Assembly: GCA_036502625.1 (NCBI GenBank)
Contig: DASXYG010000003.1
Coordinates: 44,408-108,407, forward strand
Source of the DNA: DASXYG01 sp036502625
GTDB lineage: Bacteria > Actinomycetota > Actinomycetes > Streptosporangiales > Streptosporangiaceae
Direction of reading: 5' to 3'
Length of the DNA: 64,000 bases
Position numbers and translations under genes: made by a program. Shown piece after piece: positions 29,114 through 39,025 of the stretch (position 1 is its first letter; every line of letters starts with the position of its first letter). Below the pieces are notes generated by a model. That model saw only the letters and a program-made list of their open reading frames with translations, searched no databases and was not told the origin of the DNA.

Positions 29114-29944
29114 TCACGAACCATGGGGCCCGCCGGCCTCTACTCGGCCGTGCGTGCTCCGCGCGGCGGCCGTGTGCTCCGCAGGCGCACGGTCAGGGGC
29201 GAGCGGATCGGCGATGCCGCCGGTCACCGCGTCGAGCGGCCCCTGCGCCAGCCGGGTCACCAACGGTGGTGACGGCGGCGCGAGGTCGGCCACCTGACGC
29301 AGCGCGGCCAAGACGTCATCCGGCCGCACGGCGGGTGTCGTACGCCGTACAACCATTCGAAGTATCGCACAATGGGCGTCGGTAAATTCCGGGGCACGCC
29401 GGTCGAGCTCACACGTGGCGACCGCGCGGCGGGCGTCGAAGCGCCGCCGCCCCTTCTTGGTCAGCCGCTCGACCTCGATCTCCGTACGATCGGTGAAGGC
29501 GCGGACCGCGCGCTCGGCGTCGTCCGGGGTGACGCCGTCGAGCCGGATCCGCCACTCCGCGGCGTCCAGCCGGTCGTCCAGCGCACCCGGCCCCGCCTCG
29601 ACGACGTCGAGGACGTCGAGGCCGGTGGGCAGCGCCGCGTCGAGGTCGGCCCGGACACGCTCTGGTGAGCAGGTGCGCGTCACCGCGATTTCGAGGTACT
29701 CGGCCTCGCTGAGCACGCCGGTGGCTGCGGCGCCCGCGTAGGAGATCTTGGGGTGCGGTGAGAACCCCGCGGAGAATGCCATCGGAACCCGCGCCCGTCG
29801 CAGTGCCCGCTCGACCGCCCGCGCGATGTCGCGATGACTCGCGAACCGCATGCGCCCGCGTTTGGCGTAACGCACGCGGAGCCGCTGAACGGGGCTGGTG
29901 GCCCCGGTATTCGCGGCCGGAGCCGGGTGGGCGTCATCGGACAC
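29114..29944 (-). CDS. TIGR03936/DUF2344 radical SAM-associated protein
   Basis: A 276-residue protein starting VQRLRVRYAKRGRMRFASHRDI, the DUF2344 hallmark, with MAFSAGFSPHPKISYA after it. In many bacteria this domain is fused to, or adjacent to, the TIGR03960 B12-binding radical SAM protein, as here. The function is unknown; a role in RNA or cofactor modification has been suggested by gene neighbourhood only. It has a disordered Ala/His-rich C terminus. It sits between the radical SAM gene and rne. Confidence 0.85.
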   Translation of the reverse strand: MSDDAHPAPAANTGATSPVQRLRVRYAKRGRMRFASHRDIARAVERALRRARVPMAFSAGFSPHPKISYAGAAATGVLSEAEYLEIAVTRTCSPERVRADLDAALPTGLDVLDVVEAGPGALDDRLDAAEWRIRLDGVTPDDAERAVRAFTDRTEIEVERLTKKGRRRFDARRAVATCELDRRAPEFTDAHCAILRMVVRRTTPAVRPDDVLAALRQVADLAPPSPPLVTRLAQGPLDAVTGGIADPLAPDRAPAEHTAAARSTHGRVEAGGPHGS

Positions 29945-30102
29945 GGCCCCAGTGGGCGGCGCGTCCGGTGGTGTCGCGACCAGCGGTGTTCAGTCCTTTC
30001 GGTGCGTTGGAGCTTTCCTGCGAACTTCTTACCAGGGTACGCGCTCGGATGCAGCACCTCGCGTAGCGTTCCCGCCGCGCCACGCGCCGTCGTGGCCGCC
30101 GG

Positions 30103-32034
30103 TCAGGACCCCGCGACGGTCAGCGGGAGCAGCTTCTTGCCGGTGGGGCCGACCTGGATGTCGGTGCCCATCGTGGGGCAGACGCCGCAGTCGTAGCAGG
30201 GGGTCCAGCGGCAGTCCTCGACCTCCGCGCCGTCGACCGCGGCGCGCCAGTCCTGCCAGAGCCAGGCGCGGTCGAGGCCGGCGTCGAGGTGGTCCCACGG
30301 GAGGACCTCGGCCTCGTCGCGCTCGCGCGTGGTGTACCAGGAGAGGTCCACCGGCTCGCCGGCCAGCGCCTTCTCGGTGGCGGTGACCCACTGGTCGTAG
30401 GAGAAGCACTCGCTCCAGCCGTCGAACCGCGCGCCGTCGGCCCACGCCGCCTCGATGGCCCGGCCGAGACGCCGGTCGCCGCGGGACAGCAGGCCCTCGA
30501 TGATCGACGGGCGGCCGTCGTGGTAGCGGTAGCCGATGGCCTTGCCGTACTCGCGGTCGCCGCGCAGGGCGTCCTTCAGCTTCAGCAGGCGCCGGTCGAC
30601 GGTCTCGTGGGCGTCCTGCGCGGCCCACTGGAACGGGGTGTGCGGCTTCGGTACGAAACCGCCGATGGAGACCGTGCAGCGGATGTCGCGGCGGCCGGAC
30701 ACCTCGCGGCCGGTCTTGATCACCCGCTTGGCGAGCGCCGCGATGGCGAGCACGTCGTCGTCGGTCTCGGTGGGCAGGCCGCACATGAAGTAGAGCTTGA
30801 CCTGGCGCCAGCCCGCGCCGTACGCGGCGGCGACCGTACGGATCAGGTCGTCCTCGGTGACCATCTTGTTGATCACCTTGCGCAGGCGCTCCGAGCCGCC
30901 CTCGGGCGCGAACGTCAGGCCGGAGCGGCGGCCGCCGCGGGTCAGCTCCTCGGCCAGCTCGATGTTGAACGCGTCGACCCGGGTGGACGGCAGCGACAGG
31001 GACGTGTTGGTGCCGTCGTAGCGGTCGGCGAGGCCCTTCGTCATGTCGGCGATCTCGCTGTGGTCGGCGCTGGACAGCGACAGCAGGCCGACCTCCTCCA
31101 GCCCGGTGTTCCGCAGGCCGGTCTCCACCATGTCGCCCACGGTGGTGATGGACCGCTCGCGTACGGGGCGGGTGATCATGCCGGCCTGGCAGAACCGGCA
31201 GCCGCGCGTGCAGCCGCGGAAGATCTCCACGCTGAAACGCTCGTGCACCGACTCGGCGATCGGCACCACCGGCTTGCGGGGGTACGGCCACTGGTCGAGG
31301 TCCATCACGGTGTGCTTGGCGACGCGCCACGGCACGCCGGACCGGTTCGGCGCGACCCGCTGGATGCGCCCGTCGGGGTGGTACGTGACGTCGTAGAACC
31401 GGGGGACGTACACGCCGCCGCCCTCGGCCAGGCGCATCAGCAGCTCGTCGCGGCCGCCGGGGCGGCCCTCGGCCTTCCACTCGCGGACGACCTCGGTGAT
31501 CGCGATGGCGATCTGCTCGCCGTCGCCCAGCACGGCGGCGTCGATGAAGTCGGCGATGGGCTCGGGGTTGAACGCGGCGTGGCCGCCGGCGAGCACGATC
31601 GGGTCGTCGGTCGTACGGTCGGCCGCGCGCAGCGGCATCCCCGCGAGGTCGATCGCCGTGAGGAGGTTGGTGTAGCCCATCTCGGTGGCGAAGCTGACGC
31701 CGAGGATGTCGAACGCGCGCACCGGGCGGTGGGCGTCCACGGTGAACTGCGGCACGCCGTGCTCGCGCATCAGCGCCTCGAGGTCGGGCCACACGGCGTA
31801 CGTGCGCTCGGCGAGGACGCGCTCGCAGTCGTTCAGGATCTCGTAGAGGATCTGCACGCCCTGGTTCGGCACGCCGACCTCGTACGCGTCGGGGTACATC
31901 AGCGCCCAGCGGACGTCGGCGCCGTCCCAGTCCTGCACGACCGAGTTGAGCTCGCCGCCGACGTACTGGATCGGCTTGCGGACCAGCGGCAGCAGCGGTT
32001 CCAACCGCGGGTACAACGACTCGACTGGCATCAC
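30103..32034 (-). CDS. TIGR03960 family B12-binding radical SAM protein
   Basis: A 643-residue protein with an N-terminal cobalamin-binding-like domain, then the radical SAM cluster motif GCTRGCRFCQAGMI (CxxxCxxC, about residue 245). LTFAPEGGSERLRK and YFMCGLPTETDDD follow, and a C-terminal cysteine pair lies in CYDCGVCP. The reaction is not established. It is transcribed after rodA (20-bp gap) and before the DUF2344 partner. Confidence 0.88.
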   Translation of the reverse strand: MMPVESLYPRLEPLLPLVRKPIQYVGGELNSVVQDWDGADVRWALMYPDAYEVGVPNQGVQILYEILNDCERVLAERTYAVWPDLEALMREHGVPQFTVDAHRPVRAFDILGVSFATEMGYTNLLTAIDLAGMPLRAADRTTDDPIVLAGGHAAFNPEPIADFIDAAVLGDGEQIAIAITEVVREWKAEGRPGGRDELLMRLAEGGGVYVPRFYDVTYHPDGRIQRVAPNRSGVPWRVAKHTVMDLDQWPYPRKPVVPIAESVHERFSVEIFRGCTRGCRFCQAGMITRPVRERSITTVGDMVETGLRNTGLEEVGLLSLSSADHSEIADMTKGLADRYDGTNTSLSLPSTRVDAFNIELAEELTRGGRRSGLTFAPEGGSERLRKVINKMVTEDDLIRTVAAAYGAGWRQVKLYFMCGLPTETDDDVLAIAALAKRVIKTGREVSGRRDIRCTVSIGGFVPKPHTPFQWAAQDAHETVDRRLLKLKDALRGDREYGKAIGYRYHDGRPSIIEGLLSRGDRRLGRAIEAAWADGARFDGWSECFSYDQWVTATEKALAGEPVDLSWYTTRERDEAEVLPWDHLDAGLDRAWLWQDWRAAVDGAEVEDCRWTPCYDCGVCPTMGTDIQVGPTGKKLLPLTVAGS

Positions 32035-32054
32035 CCCAGCCTAGCGGCGGACGG

Positions 32055-33254
32055 TCAGTCGAAACGCGCGTCGCGGCGCAGGTGGACGCCCTGGAGCAGG
32101 CCGATGGCGATCAGGTCGGCGAACGTGGACGACCCGCCGTACGACACGAACGGCAACGGCAACCCGGTGATGGGCGTGATGCCGAGGCACATGCCGATGT
32201 TGATGAACGTCTGGAACGCCAGCCAGCAGACGATTCCGGTGGCCAGGAGCCGGCCGTACATCTCCTCGCACTGGCGGGCGATGCGCAGGCCGCGCCACAG
32301 GATCACGCCGAGCAGCACGATGATCGCGGCGGAGCCGACGAACCCCAGCTCCTCGCCGGCCACCGTGAAGATGAAGTCGGTCTGCTGCTCGGGGACGAAG
32401 TGGCCGTTGGTCTGCTCGCCGTGGAACAGCCCGGCGCCGAACAGGCCGCCGGAGCCGACCGCGACGAGCGCCTGGCGCGCGTTGTAGCCGGAGCCGCGCG
32501 GGTCGGCGGACGGATCGGCGAACGCCGTGAACCGCTTGATCTGGTATTCGTGCAGGATGCCGAGCTTCCACACGGCGAGCGCGAGGATGATGCCGCCCGC
32601 GAGCAGGCCGAACAGCCAGCGGCGGCGCGACCCCGCGACCATCAGCATGCCGAGGATGACCGCGCAGAACACCAGCATCGTGCCGAGGTCCGGCTGCAGC
32701 ATGATCAGCGCCATCGGCACGGCCGCGAGCCCGAGCGTGAGCCAGACGTCGCCGTTGCGGGGCACCGCCTCGCCGTCGCGCGGCTCGCCGAGCACCATCG
32801 CGATGATCACCACGAGCGCGACCTTCGCGAACTCCGACGGCTGCACCTGGAACCCGCCGCCGATGATGATCCAGGAGTGCGAGCCGTTGACCGTGGCGCC
32901 CAGCGGGGTGAGCACGGCGACCAGCCCGCCGCACGCCACGATGTAGACGATCGGCGCATACGCCCGCAGCATCCGGTAGTCAAGCGCGGCGACCAGCGAG
33001 CCGAGGACCAGGCCGATCGCCAGCAGCAGCACGTGCTTCTTCAGGAAGCTCTGCGGGTCGTCGCCGGCGTCGATCAGCTTCGGCCGCGTCGCCGACCACA
33101 CCAGCAGCGCGCTGACCACCGACAGCGCCAGCACCGCGGCGACCAGCACCCAGTCGAGGCGGCGCAGCGGCGACTCGCGCGCGGTGACCCGCGACAGCAG
33201 CGAGCCGCTCTGCGGGCCCAGCACCGAGCCGCGCACGCTGTCGCCGATGCTCAT
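32055..33254 (-). CDS. rodA: RodA SEDS peptidoglycan glycosyltransferase
   Basis: A 399-residue SEDS protein with about ten TM helices. Characteristic segments are QPSEFAKVALV, MLQPDLGTML and the C-terminal GLPLPFVSYGGSS. With the class B PBP encoded 13 bp upstream it polymerises and crosslinks wall peptidoglycan in the elongation or spore-wall machine. Confidence 0.93.
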   Translation of the reverse strand: MSIGDSVRGSVLGPQSGSLLSRVTARESPLRRLDWVLVAAVLALSVVSALLVWSATRPKLIDAGDDPQSFLKKHVLLLAIGLVLGSLVAALDYRMLRAYAPIVYIVACGGLVAVLTPLGATVNGSHSWIIIGGGFQVQPSEFAKVALVVIIAMVLGEPRDGEAVPRNGDVWLTLGLAAVPMALIMLQPDLGTMLVFCAVILGMLMVAGSRRRWLFGLLAGGIILALAVWKLGILHEYQIKRFTAFADPSADPRGSGYNARQALVAVGSGGLFGAGLFHGEQTNGHFVPEQQTDFIFTVAGEELGFVGSAAIIVLLGVILWRGLRIARQCEEMYGRLLATGIVCWLAFQTFINIGMCLGITPITGLPLPFVSYGGSSTFADLIAIGLLQGVHLRRDARFD

Positions 33255-33267
33255 CGGGTGGCCCCCT

Positions 33268-35463
33268 TCACGACCGGCGCCCGAACGCCGGGGTGGTCGT
33301 CTCGCGGCCGGCCGCCATGATCGGGATGAGCCCGGCGCCGGGCCCGCCGAACGAGCTGGCCGCGGTGAACCCGGACGGCGCGGAGATCGAGCCGTCCGCG
33401 CCGATCTTCGGCAGTTTCTTCGGCGGCTGGCCGTCCGGGAAGGCCGCCTTCTTCTTGTCGATCTTGCCGCCGGAGACGCCGTAGATGGCGTCGTAGATCT
33501 TCCGTACGGCCGGTGCGCCGTACGTCGCGCCCTGGCCCGCGTCGCTCACCATCGCGACCACCGCGAACTGCGGGTTGTTGACCGGCGCGAAGGACGCGAA
33601 CCACGAGTTGTCCTTCTTGCCGTAGACCTCCGCGGTGCCCGTCTTGCCGCCGACGGGGATCTTGTTCAGCGGGAACCCGGCGAACGCGCCGGCGCCCGTG
33701 CCGGACTTGGTGACGTCGGCGAGCGCCTTGCGCTCGTACGCCAGCACGTTGTGCGGATTGGGCAGCGTGCCGGCCTTCGGCGCGGTGATGTTCTTGACCA
33801 GCGTGCCGTCCGGCCGGACGAGCGCCTTGGCGATGCGCGGCTCGCGGAGTGTGCCGCCGTTGGCCACCGCGGCGTACGCGTTCGCCAGTTGCAGCGGCGT
33901 GACCAGGACGTCGCCCTGGCCGATGGCGAAGTTCGCCGCGTCGCCGGGTCTCCAGACGTAGCCGTCCTTGCAGTTCTCCGTGGCCAGCGCCTTGAGGTAG
34001 GCGGCGCGTGTCGGATCGGACTTCGCGACGTCCGGATAGCCGGTCTTCGCGCGCTTGCAGTCGTCGGCCTTCGTGGCCTTCCAGTAGTCGTACTTCCAGG
34101 TGCGGTCCGGGATGCGGCCGCTGGACTCGTTCGGGATGTCCACCCCGGTGGCCCTGCCGAACCCGAAGTCGCGCGCCATGTGGACCATGGGGTCCTTCGG
34201 GTGCTTCTTCGGGTTGGTGCCGCCGTCGCGCAGCCACTGTTCGTAGCCGAACCGGTAGAAGATCGTGTCGCAGGACACGACGAGCGCGCGGTGGAGGTTC
34301 ATCCGGCCGGGCGCCTCGCCCTCGAAGTTCTTGAACGACCGGTTGCCGACCTTGAACGATCCCGGGCAGTCGTAGCTGCCGTTGATGTCGTAGCCGTCCT
34401 TGATCGCGGCGTCCAGCGAGGAGATCTTGAACGTCGAGCCGGGCGCGAACTGGCCCTCGGTGGCGCGGGAGATCAGCGGCTGGCCGCCCTTGTTGCTGAG
34501 CAGCCGGTCGTAGTCGGCCTGGGAGATGCCGCCGGTCCAGATCGACGGGTCGTACGACGGGTAGCTGGCCAGCGCGACGACGTTGCCGGTGCGGACGTTG
34601 AGCACCACCGCCGCGGCCTGCTTGCCCGGGTTGCCGTCGGCGCGCGCCTTGTCGACCGAGCTCTTGATCGCCTGCTCCGCGGCCGCCTGTACCTTGGCGT
34701 CGATGCTGGTGACGAGGTAGTCGCCGGGCTTGGCCGGCTGCTCCTGCGGGGTGCCGGTCACCTGCCCCTGGGAGTCGACCGTCATGCGGCGCACGCCGGG
34801 CACGCCGCGCAGCGCCTGGTCGTAGGACTCCTCGAGGCCGTCGCGGCCCACTTCGTCGACGCCGCTGTAGCGCTTCTGGAGGCCGCGCCGCTTGTCCAGC
34901 TCCTCCTGCGTCACCGGCTGGAGGTAGCCGAGCACCTGCGCGGCGTTCGCCTTGTCCGGCGACGGATAGCGGCGTACCGCCTGGACCTGCGCGGAGATGC
35001 CGGGGAACTCCTCCTTGCGCTCCAGGATCTGCAGCGCGGTGCGGGAGCTGACCCGGGTGTCGACCGGGATGGGCTGGTACGGCGAGCCCGGCCAGCAGGG
35101 CCGCTTCACGCCGGCCGCGCACGGCCGGATCTCGTCGCGGAGCCCGGTGTAGGAGGTGCCGAGCGTCTTCGCGAGGCGCTTCAGCACGGCGGCGCCGCCG
35201 TCCGGCTGCGCCTCCAGCGTGGTGGGGTCGACGGAGACGACCAGCGCGCTGCGGTTGTCCACCAGCGGGCGGCCCACCTGGTCGAGGATCTCGCCGCGCA
35301 CGGCCGGGACGACCACCTCGCGCTGCCGGTTGTCCGCCGCGACGCGGGCGTACGCGCCGCCGCTCATCACCTGGAGGTACCAGAGTCGCGCGCCGAGGCT
35401 GAGCAGCAGCGAGAGGACGAGCACGTGCAGGATCAGCAGACGGACCTTCGACGTCGCGCCCAC
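33268..35463 (-). CDS. mrdA: Penicillin-binding protein 2 (class B transpeptidase)
   Basis: A 731-residue protein with one N-terminal TM anchor (LLILHVLVLSLLLSLGARLWYL), a dimerisation domain and a transpeptidase domain. The nucleophile motif is STFK (about residue 343), the second motif is SCD in LVVSCDTIF, and the third is KTG in GGKTGTAEV. The C terminus is Pro/Gly-rich. It is the partner of RodA in the mre operon. The start is GTG 35463. Confidence 0.93.
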   Translation of the reverse strand: MGATSKVRLLILHVLVLSLLLSLGARLWYLQVMSGGAYARVAADNRQREVVVPAVRGEILDQVGRPLVDNRSALVVSVDPTTLEAQPDGGAAVLKRLAKTLGTSYTGLRDEIRPCAAGVKRPCWPGSPYQPIPVDTRVSSRTALQILERKEEFPGISAQVQAVRRYPSPDKANAAQVLGYLQPVTQEELDKRRGLQKRYSGVDEVGRDGLEESYDQALRGVPGVRRMTVDSQGQVTGTPQEQPAKPGDYLVTSIDAKVQAAAEQAIKSSVDKARADGNPGKQAAAVVLNVRTGNVVALASYPSYDPSIWTGGISQADYDRLLSNKGGQPLISRATEGQFAPGSTFKISSLDAAIKDGYDINGSYDCPGSFKVGNRSFKNFEGEAPGRMNLHRALVVSCDTIFYRFGYEQWLRDGGTNPKKHPKDPMVHMARDFGFGRATGVDIPNESSGRIPDRTWKYDYWKATKADDCKRAKTGYPDVAKSDPTRAAYLKALATENCKDGYVWRPGDAANFAIGQGDVLVTPLQLANAYAAVANGGTLREPRIAKALVRPDGTLVKNITAPKAGTLPNPHNVLAYERKALADVTKSGTGAGAFAGFPLNKIPVGGKTGTAEVYGKKDNSWFASFAPVNNPQFAVVAMVSDAGQGATYGAPAVRKIYDAIYGVSGGKIDKKKAAFPDGQPPKKLPKIGADGSISAPSGFTAASSFGGPGAGLIPIMAAGRETTTPAFGRRS

Positions 35464-35589
35464 CGTCGACCTGCCCCCTTCCGTTTGCGTAGCGTCATGG
35501 TCTCGCTCAGTAGTGACATCTGCGGCGACGCCGCGCGGGCGGCCGCCGGATCCCCAGAGGCGCGTATGTCACACCGCGCCGCCGGGGTT

Positions 35590-36144
35590 TCATCTCGCGC
35601 GGTACCGGTCGAGTGTGCGGGTGCCGACGGTGAGCACGGTGTCGTGGTCGATGGGCTCGAACCTGCGGCCGAGCCGGAAGACGAGGTACAGCACGAACGG
35701 GCTCAGCAGGACGTCGTACAGCGCGGTCAGCGGCACCACATGGCGGGCGGTCGCCCAGGTGATGCGGGGGTCGCCGAGCAGCCCGCCGAGCACGGCGTAC
35801 AGCACGCAGCCGCCGACGGCGCCGACGACCATCGCGATGAACGGCGTCACGCTCGACCGGTCCATCTCGGTCTGCGCCATGCCCGCTACGTAGCCGACCA
35901 GGCAGAACACGAAGGCGTACTGCCCGATCGTGTGGTCGGCGGGCGGGACGATGTCGGCGATGAGGCCCGCGCAGAAGCCGATGACCAGGCCGGGCAGCGG
36001 GCCGTAGACGAGCGCGAGCGCGACGACGGCGAGCAGCACGACGTCGGGCACCACGCCGCCCGGCAGCGGCAGCCGGTTGACGACGATGACCTGGAGGATC
36101 AGCGCCACGGCGACGACGATGGCGGCGAACAGGCGGCGTCTCAT
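35590..36144 (-). CDS. mreD: Rod shape-determining protein MreD
   Basis: A 184-residue protein with five to six TM helices (starts MRRRLFAAIVVAVALILQVIV), matching MreD length and topology. Its ATG lies 1 bp beyond the mreC stop. It links MreC and the SEDS/PBP pair in the elongation complex. Confidence 0.88.
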   Translation of the reverse strand: MRRRLFAAIVVAVALILQVIVVNRLPLPGGVVPDVVLLAVVALALVYGPLPGLVIGFCAGLIADIVPPADHTIGQYAFVFCLVGYVAGMAQTEMDRSSVTPFIAMVVGAVGGCVLYAVLGGLLGDPRITWATARHVVPLTALYDVLLSPFVLYLVFRLGRRFEPIDHDTVLTVGTRTLDRYRAR

Positions 36145-36145
36145 G

Positions 36146-37132
36146 TCAGTGCCCCGATCCCGGGGAGTTGGCCAGCGAGGACGGCGACCCGCTCGGAGTG
36201 GTGGCCGGCGAGCCGCTCGGCGACGAGCTGGGCGTCGCGCTCGGCGATGCGCTCGGCGACGGCTTCGGCGGGAGCACCGCGTCGCGCGGGTCCGAGCGCG
36301 GCGGCGACACCACGACGCCGACGACGTCGAGCGTGGTGAACGTGACGAACGGCGAGACCACCGCCGTACGGGTCAGGGAGCCGGGCGTCGCCTCGACGCG
36401 CTGGACCGTGCCGATCGGGACGCCGGGGACGTACGGGCTGTCGCCGTGCGAACCGAACGTGACGATGCGCTGGCCGGGCTTCAGCGCGGCGCGGGAGTCG
36501 AGCACCTGGAACCGGAGCTGCCCGCCCGCGGCGTTGCGGCCCGTGCCCTGCACGACGCCGATCTGCTGCGACCCTTCGAGGCGCCCGCCGACCGACGACG
36601 ACGCGTCGGTGAGCAGCAGCACCGTCGAGCTCGACGGGCCGCTCGCCGTGACGCGGCCGACGAGGCCGTCGCCGGTCACCACGGTCTGGCCGGGCTTGAC
36701 GCCGTCGTGTGTTCCGGCGTCGAGCGACACCGTCTCCTCGTAGCCCTGGCGCCCGCGCATCGCGATGACCTGGGCCGCGACGACCCGGTAGCGGCCGAGG
36801 CCGGCGAGGTGGAGCATGCTGTCGAGCTGCTTGGACTGCTCCTTGTCGAGCTGCCCGGCGCCGACCTGCTGGCGCAGCCGCTGGTTCTGCTGCTCCAGCG
36901 CGCGGATGCGGCGCTGCGCGGCCGGCGCGCCGCTGATCGCGGAGATGGTGTCGCCGATGGGCCGGGCCACCGCGGCCGTGCCGCGCTCGACCGGTCCGAA
37001 GACCGCGGCGCCGGCGGTGCGCAGCCCGTTGAGCGGCGAGTGGTCGCCGCCGCGGTAGTCGATGGTGATCAGCCCGAGGGCGACGACGAGCAACAGGGCC
37101 AGGATCAGGCGAGTACGCCGCGTGTCGCGCAC
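36146..37132 (-). CDS. mreC: Rod shape-determining protein MreC
   Basis: A 328-residue protein with an N-terminal TM, a coiled coil (IRALEQQNQRLRQQVGA) and the extracytoplasmic beta-domain (GLVGRVTASGPSSSTVLLLTD). The last ~45 residues are a Ser/Pro low-complexity tail. It is 31 bp after mreB. Confidence 0.9.
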   Translation of the reverse strand: MRDTRRTRLILALLLVVALGLITIDYRGGDHSPLNGLRTAGAAVFGPVERGTAAVARPIGDTISAISGAPAAQRRIRALEQQNQRLRQQVGAGQLDKEQSKQLDSMLHLAGLGRYRVVAAQVIAMRGRQGYEETVSLDAGTHDGVKPGQTVVTGDGLVGRVTASGPSSSTVLLLTDASSSVGGRLEGSQQIGVVQGTGRNAAGGQLRFQVLDSRAALKPGQRIVTFGSHGDSPYVPGVPIGTVQRVEATPGSLTRTAVVSPFVTFTTLDVVGVVVSPPRSDPRDAVLPPKPSPSASPSATPSSSPSGSPATTPSGSPSSLANSPGSGH

Positions 37133-37163
37133 CGCACCCCCTTCCGCGCCTCGTGGCCGTACG

Positions 37164-38195
37164 TCATCGCCGCGGTTCGGGTACGAGCACCTGCTGGAGC
37201 GCCTCGAACTCCTCGACGCACTTGCCGGAGCCGAGGACCACCGAGTCGAGCGGGTTGTCGACCACGAGGATCGGCATGCCGGTCTCCTGCCGCAGCCGCT
37301 CGTCGAGCCCGCGCAGCAGGGCGCCGCCGCCGGTCAGCGCGATGCCGCGGTCCATGATGTCGCCGGAGAGCTCGGGCGGGCACTTGTCGAGCGTGGTCTT
37401 CACGGCGTCGACGATGGCGTTGACGGGCTCCTCGATCGCCTTGCGGACCTCGTCGGCGGAGATCACGATCGTCTTCGGCAGGCCGCTGACGAGGTCGCGG
37501 CCGCGGATCTCGGCGTGCAGGTCGTCTTCGAGCGGGTTGGCCGAGCCGATGGCCATCTTGATCTCTTCGGAGGTGCGCTCCCCCAGCATGAGGGAGTACT
37601 CCTTCTTGGCGTGCGTGATGATCGCCTGGTCGAGCTCGTCGCCGCCGACGCGGATCGACTGGGACGTCACGATGCCGCCCAGGGAGATCACCGCGACCTC
37701 GGTGGTGCCGCCGCCGATGTCGACCACCATGTTGCCGGTCGGTTCGTGGACCGGCAGACCGGAGCCGATGGCGGCGGCCATCGGCTCCTCGATGATGTAG
37801 ACCCGGCGCGCGCCCGCCTGGTAGCCGGCTTCCTTGACGGCGCGCTGCTCGACGCCGGTGATGCCGCTCGGCACGGCCACGATGATGCGCGGCTTCGCGA
37901 AGTGGCGGCGCTTGTGGATCTTCTGGATGAAGTAGCGGAGCATGCGCTCGGTGACGTCGAAGTCGGCGATGACGCCGTCCTTGAGCGGTCGTACGGCCAC
38001 GATGTTGCCGGGTGTTCGGCCGATCATGCGCTTGGCCTCGACGCCGACCGCCACGACCTTGCCCGTACTGGTGTTCAACGCGACCACGGAGGGCTCGTTC
38101 AGCACGATCCCCCGGCCGCGGACGTAGACGAGGGTGTTCGCCGTACCGAGGTCGACCGCCATGTCGCGGCCGAGAAACGCGAGCTGGTTGCCCAT
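37164..38195 (-). CDS. mreB: Actin-like cell shape protein MreB
   Basis: A 343-residue actin homologue: phosphate-1 loop DLGTANTLVY, connect MRKLLRYFIQKIH-like helix region, phosphate-2 VVDIGGGTTEVAVIS, and adenosine motif LTGGGALLRGL. It forms membrane filaments that organise wall synthesis; in sporulating actinomycetes it acts mainly in spore-wall assembly. It is the first gene of mreBCD-mrdA-rodA. Confidence 0.95.
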   Translation of the reverse strand: MGNQLAFLGRDMAVDLGTANTLVYVRGRGIVLNEPSVVALNTSTGKVVAVGVEAKRMIGRTPGNIVAVRPLKDGVIADFDVTERMLRYFIQKIHKRRHFAKPRIIVAVPSGITGVEQRAVKEAGYQAGARRVYIIEEPMAAAIGSGLPVHEPTGNMVVDIGGGTTEVAVISLGGIVTSQSIRVGGDELDQAIITHAKKEYSLMLGERTSEEIKMAIGSANPLEDDLHAEIRGRDLVSGLPKTIVISADEVRKAIEEPVNAIVDAVKTTLDKCPPELSGDIMDRGIALTGGGALLRGLDERLRQETGMPILVVDNPLDSVVLGSGKCVEEFEALQQVLVPEPRR

Positions 38196-38481
38196 GCGGT
38201 CTGCCGAACCTTCCCACCGATCGCGACCGCCGCCTGCCCACCGGTGACGCCGCGCCGCAGTGCTCTTACTGTCACCCGGACGGCCGCATCGCAGCGGCCG
38301 TCACGCTTCTTGGAGAAAAGGGTAACCCGAGGTAGCGACGCTTGCGGCCGCACGAATCGCGGTAATCGCGCATCGTCCGGGTTAACCCAAGTCAGGGATG
38401 CCCGTGGAATTTCCTGACAACACGTCACGATCAACGTTTCAGGCGGGCATCAGCCTCCGTTAAGGAACGGAGGGGGGCGAT
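38196..38481. other. Upstream region of the mre operon
   Basis: This space separates mreB from the ndk terminator and should hold the mre promoter. It contains two related short palindromes, GGTAACCC at 38321-38328 and GGGTTAACCC at 38379-38388. The stretch around 38400-38460 is comparatively AT-rich. No coding frame is evident. Confidence 0.5.
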
Positions 38482-38520
38482 GGGCCCGCGTACGGGCGTG
38501 TCGCCGTCGTACGCGGGCCC
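38482..38520 (-). terminator. Terminator after ndk
   Basis: GGGCCCGCGTACG and CGTACGCGGGCCC form a 13-bp perfect stem with a 13-nt loop, 19 bp downstream of the ndk stop. Confidence 0.7.
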
Positions 38521-38539
38521 CAAGAGACCTTGACCCGGA

Positions 38540-38950
38540 TCAGCCCAACTCGGGGAAGAAGAGCTTGATCTCGCGCTCGGCCGAGTACGACGAGTCGGAG
38601 CCGTGGACGATGTTCTCCTGCACCTCGAGGGCGTTGTCGCCCCGGATGGTGCCGGGGCTGGCGTTCACCGGGTCGGTGGCGCCGGCCAGCGCGCGGAACC
38701 CCTCGATGGCGCGCGGGCCCTCGAGGACCATCGCGACGAGCGGCGCCGAGGTGATGAACTCGACCAGCGAGCCGAAGAACGGCTTCGCGGCGTGCTCCTC
38801 GTAGTGGGTCTTGGCCGTGTCGGTGTCGAGGGTGCGGAGGTCCATGGCGACGATCCGCAGGCCCTTGCGCTCGATGCGGGCGATGACGTCGCCGACGACG
38901 CCACGGCGGACGCCGTCCGGCTTGATCAGGACAAGGGTGCGCTCGGACAC
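38540..38950 (-). CDS. ndk: Nucleoside diphosphate kinase
   Basis: A 136-residue NDK starting SERTLVLIKPDGVRRG. The active-site phosphohistidine is in NIVHGSDS and the nucleotide-binding Arg in VMVLEG-PRAIEGFR. It balances NTP pools. It appears monocistronic, bounded by a terminator on one side and the MFS gene on the other. Confidence 0.96.
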   Translation of the reverse strand: MSERTLVLIKPDGVRRGVVGDVIARIERKGLRIVAMDLRTLDTDTAKTHYEEHAAKPFFGSLVEFITSAPLVAMVLEGPRAIEGFRALAGATDPVNASPGTIRGDNALEVQENIVHGSDSSYSAEREIKLFFPELG

Positions 38951-39025
38951 GGAACTCTCTCCTCGGAAGTGTGTTCATCGCCGCCCGGTGAACCGGGACG
39001 GGCGGTACGGGGTAGGCACAGCAGC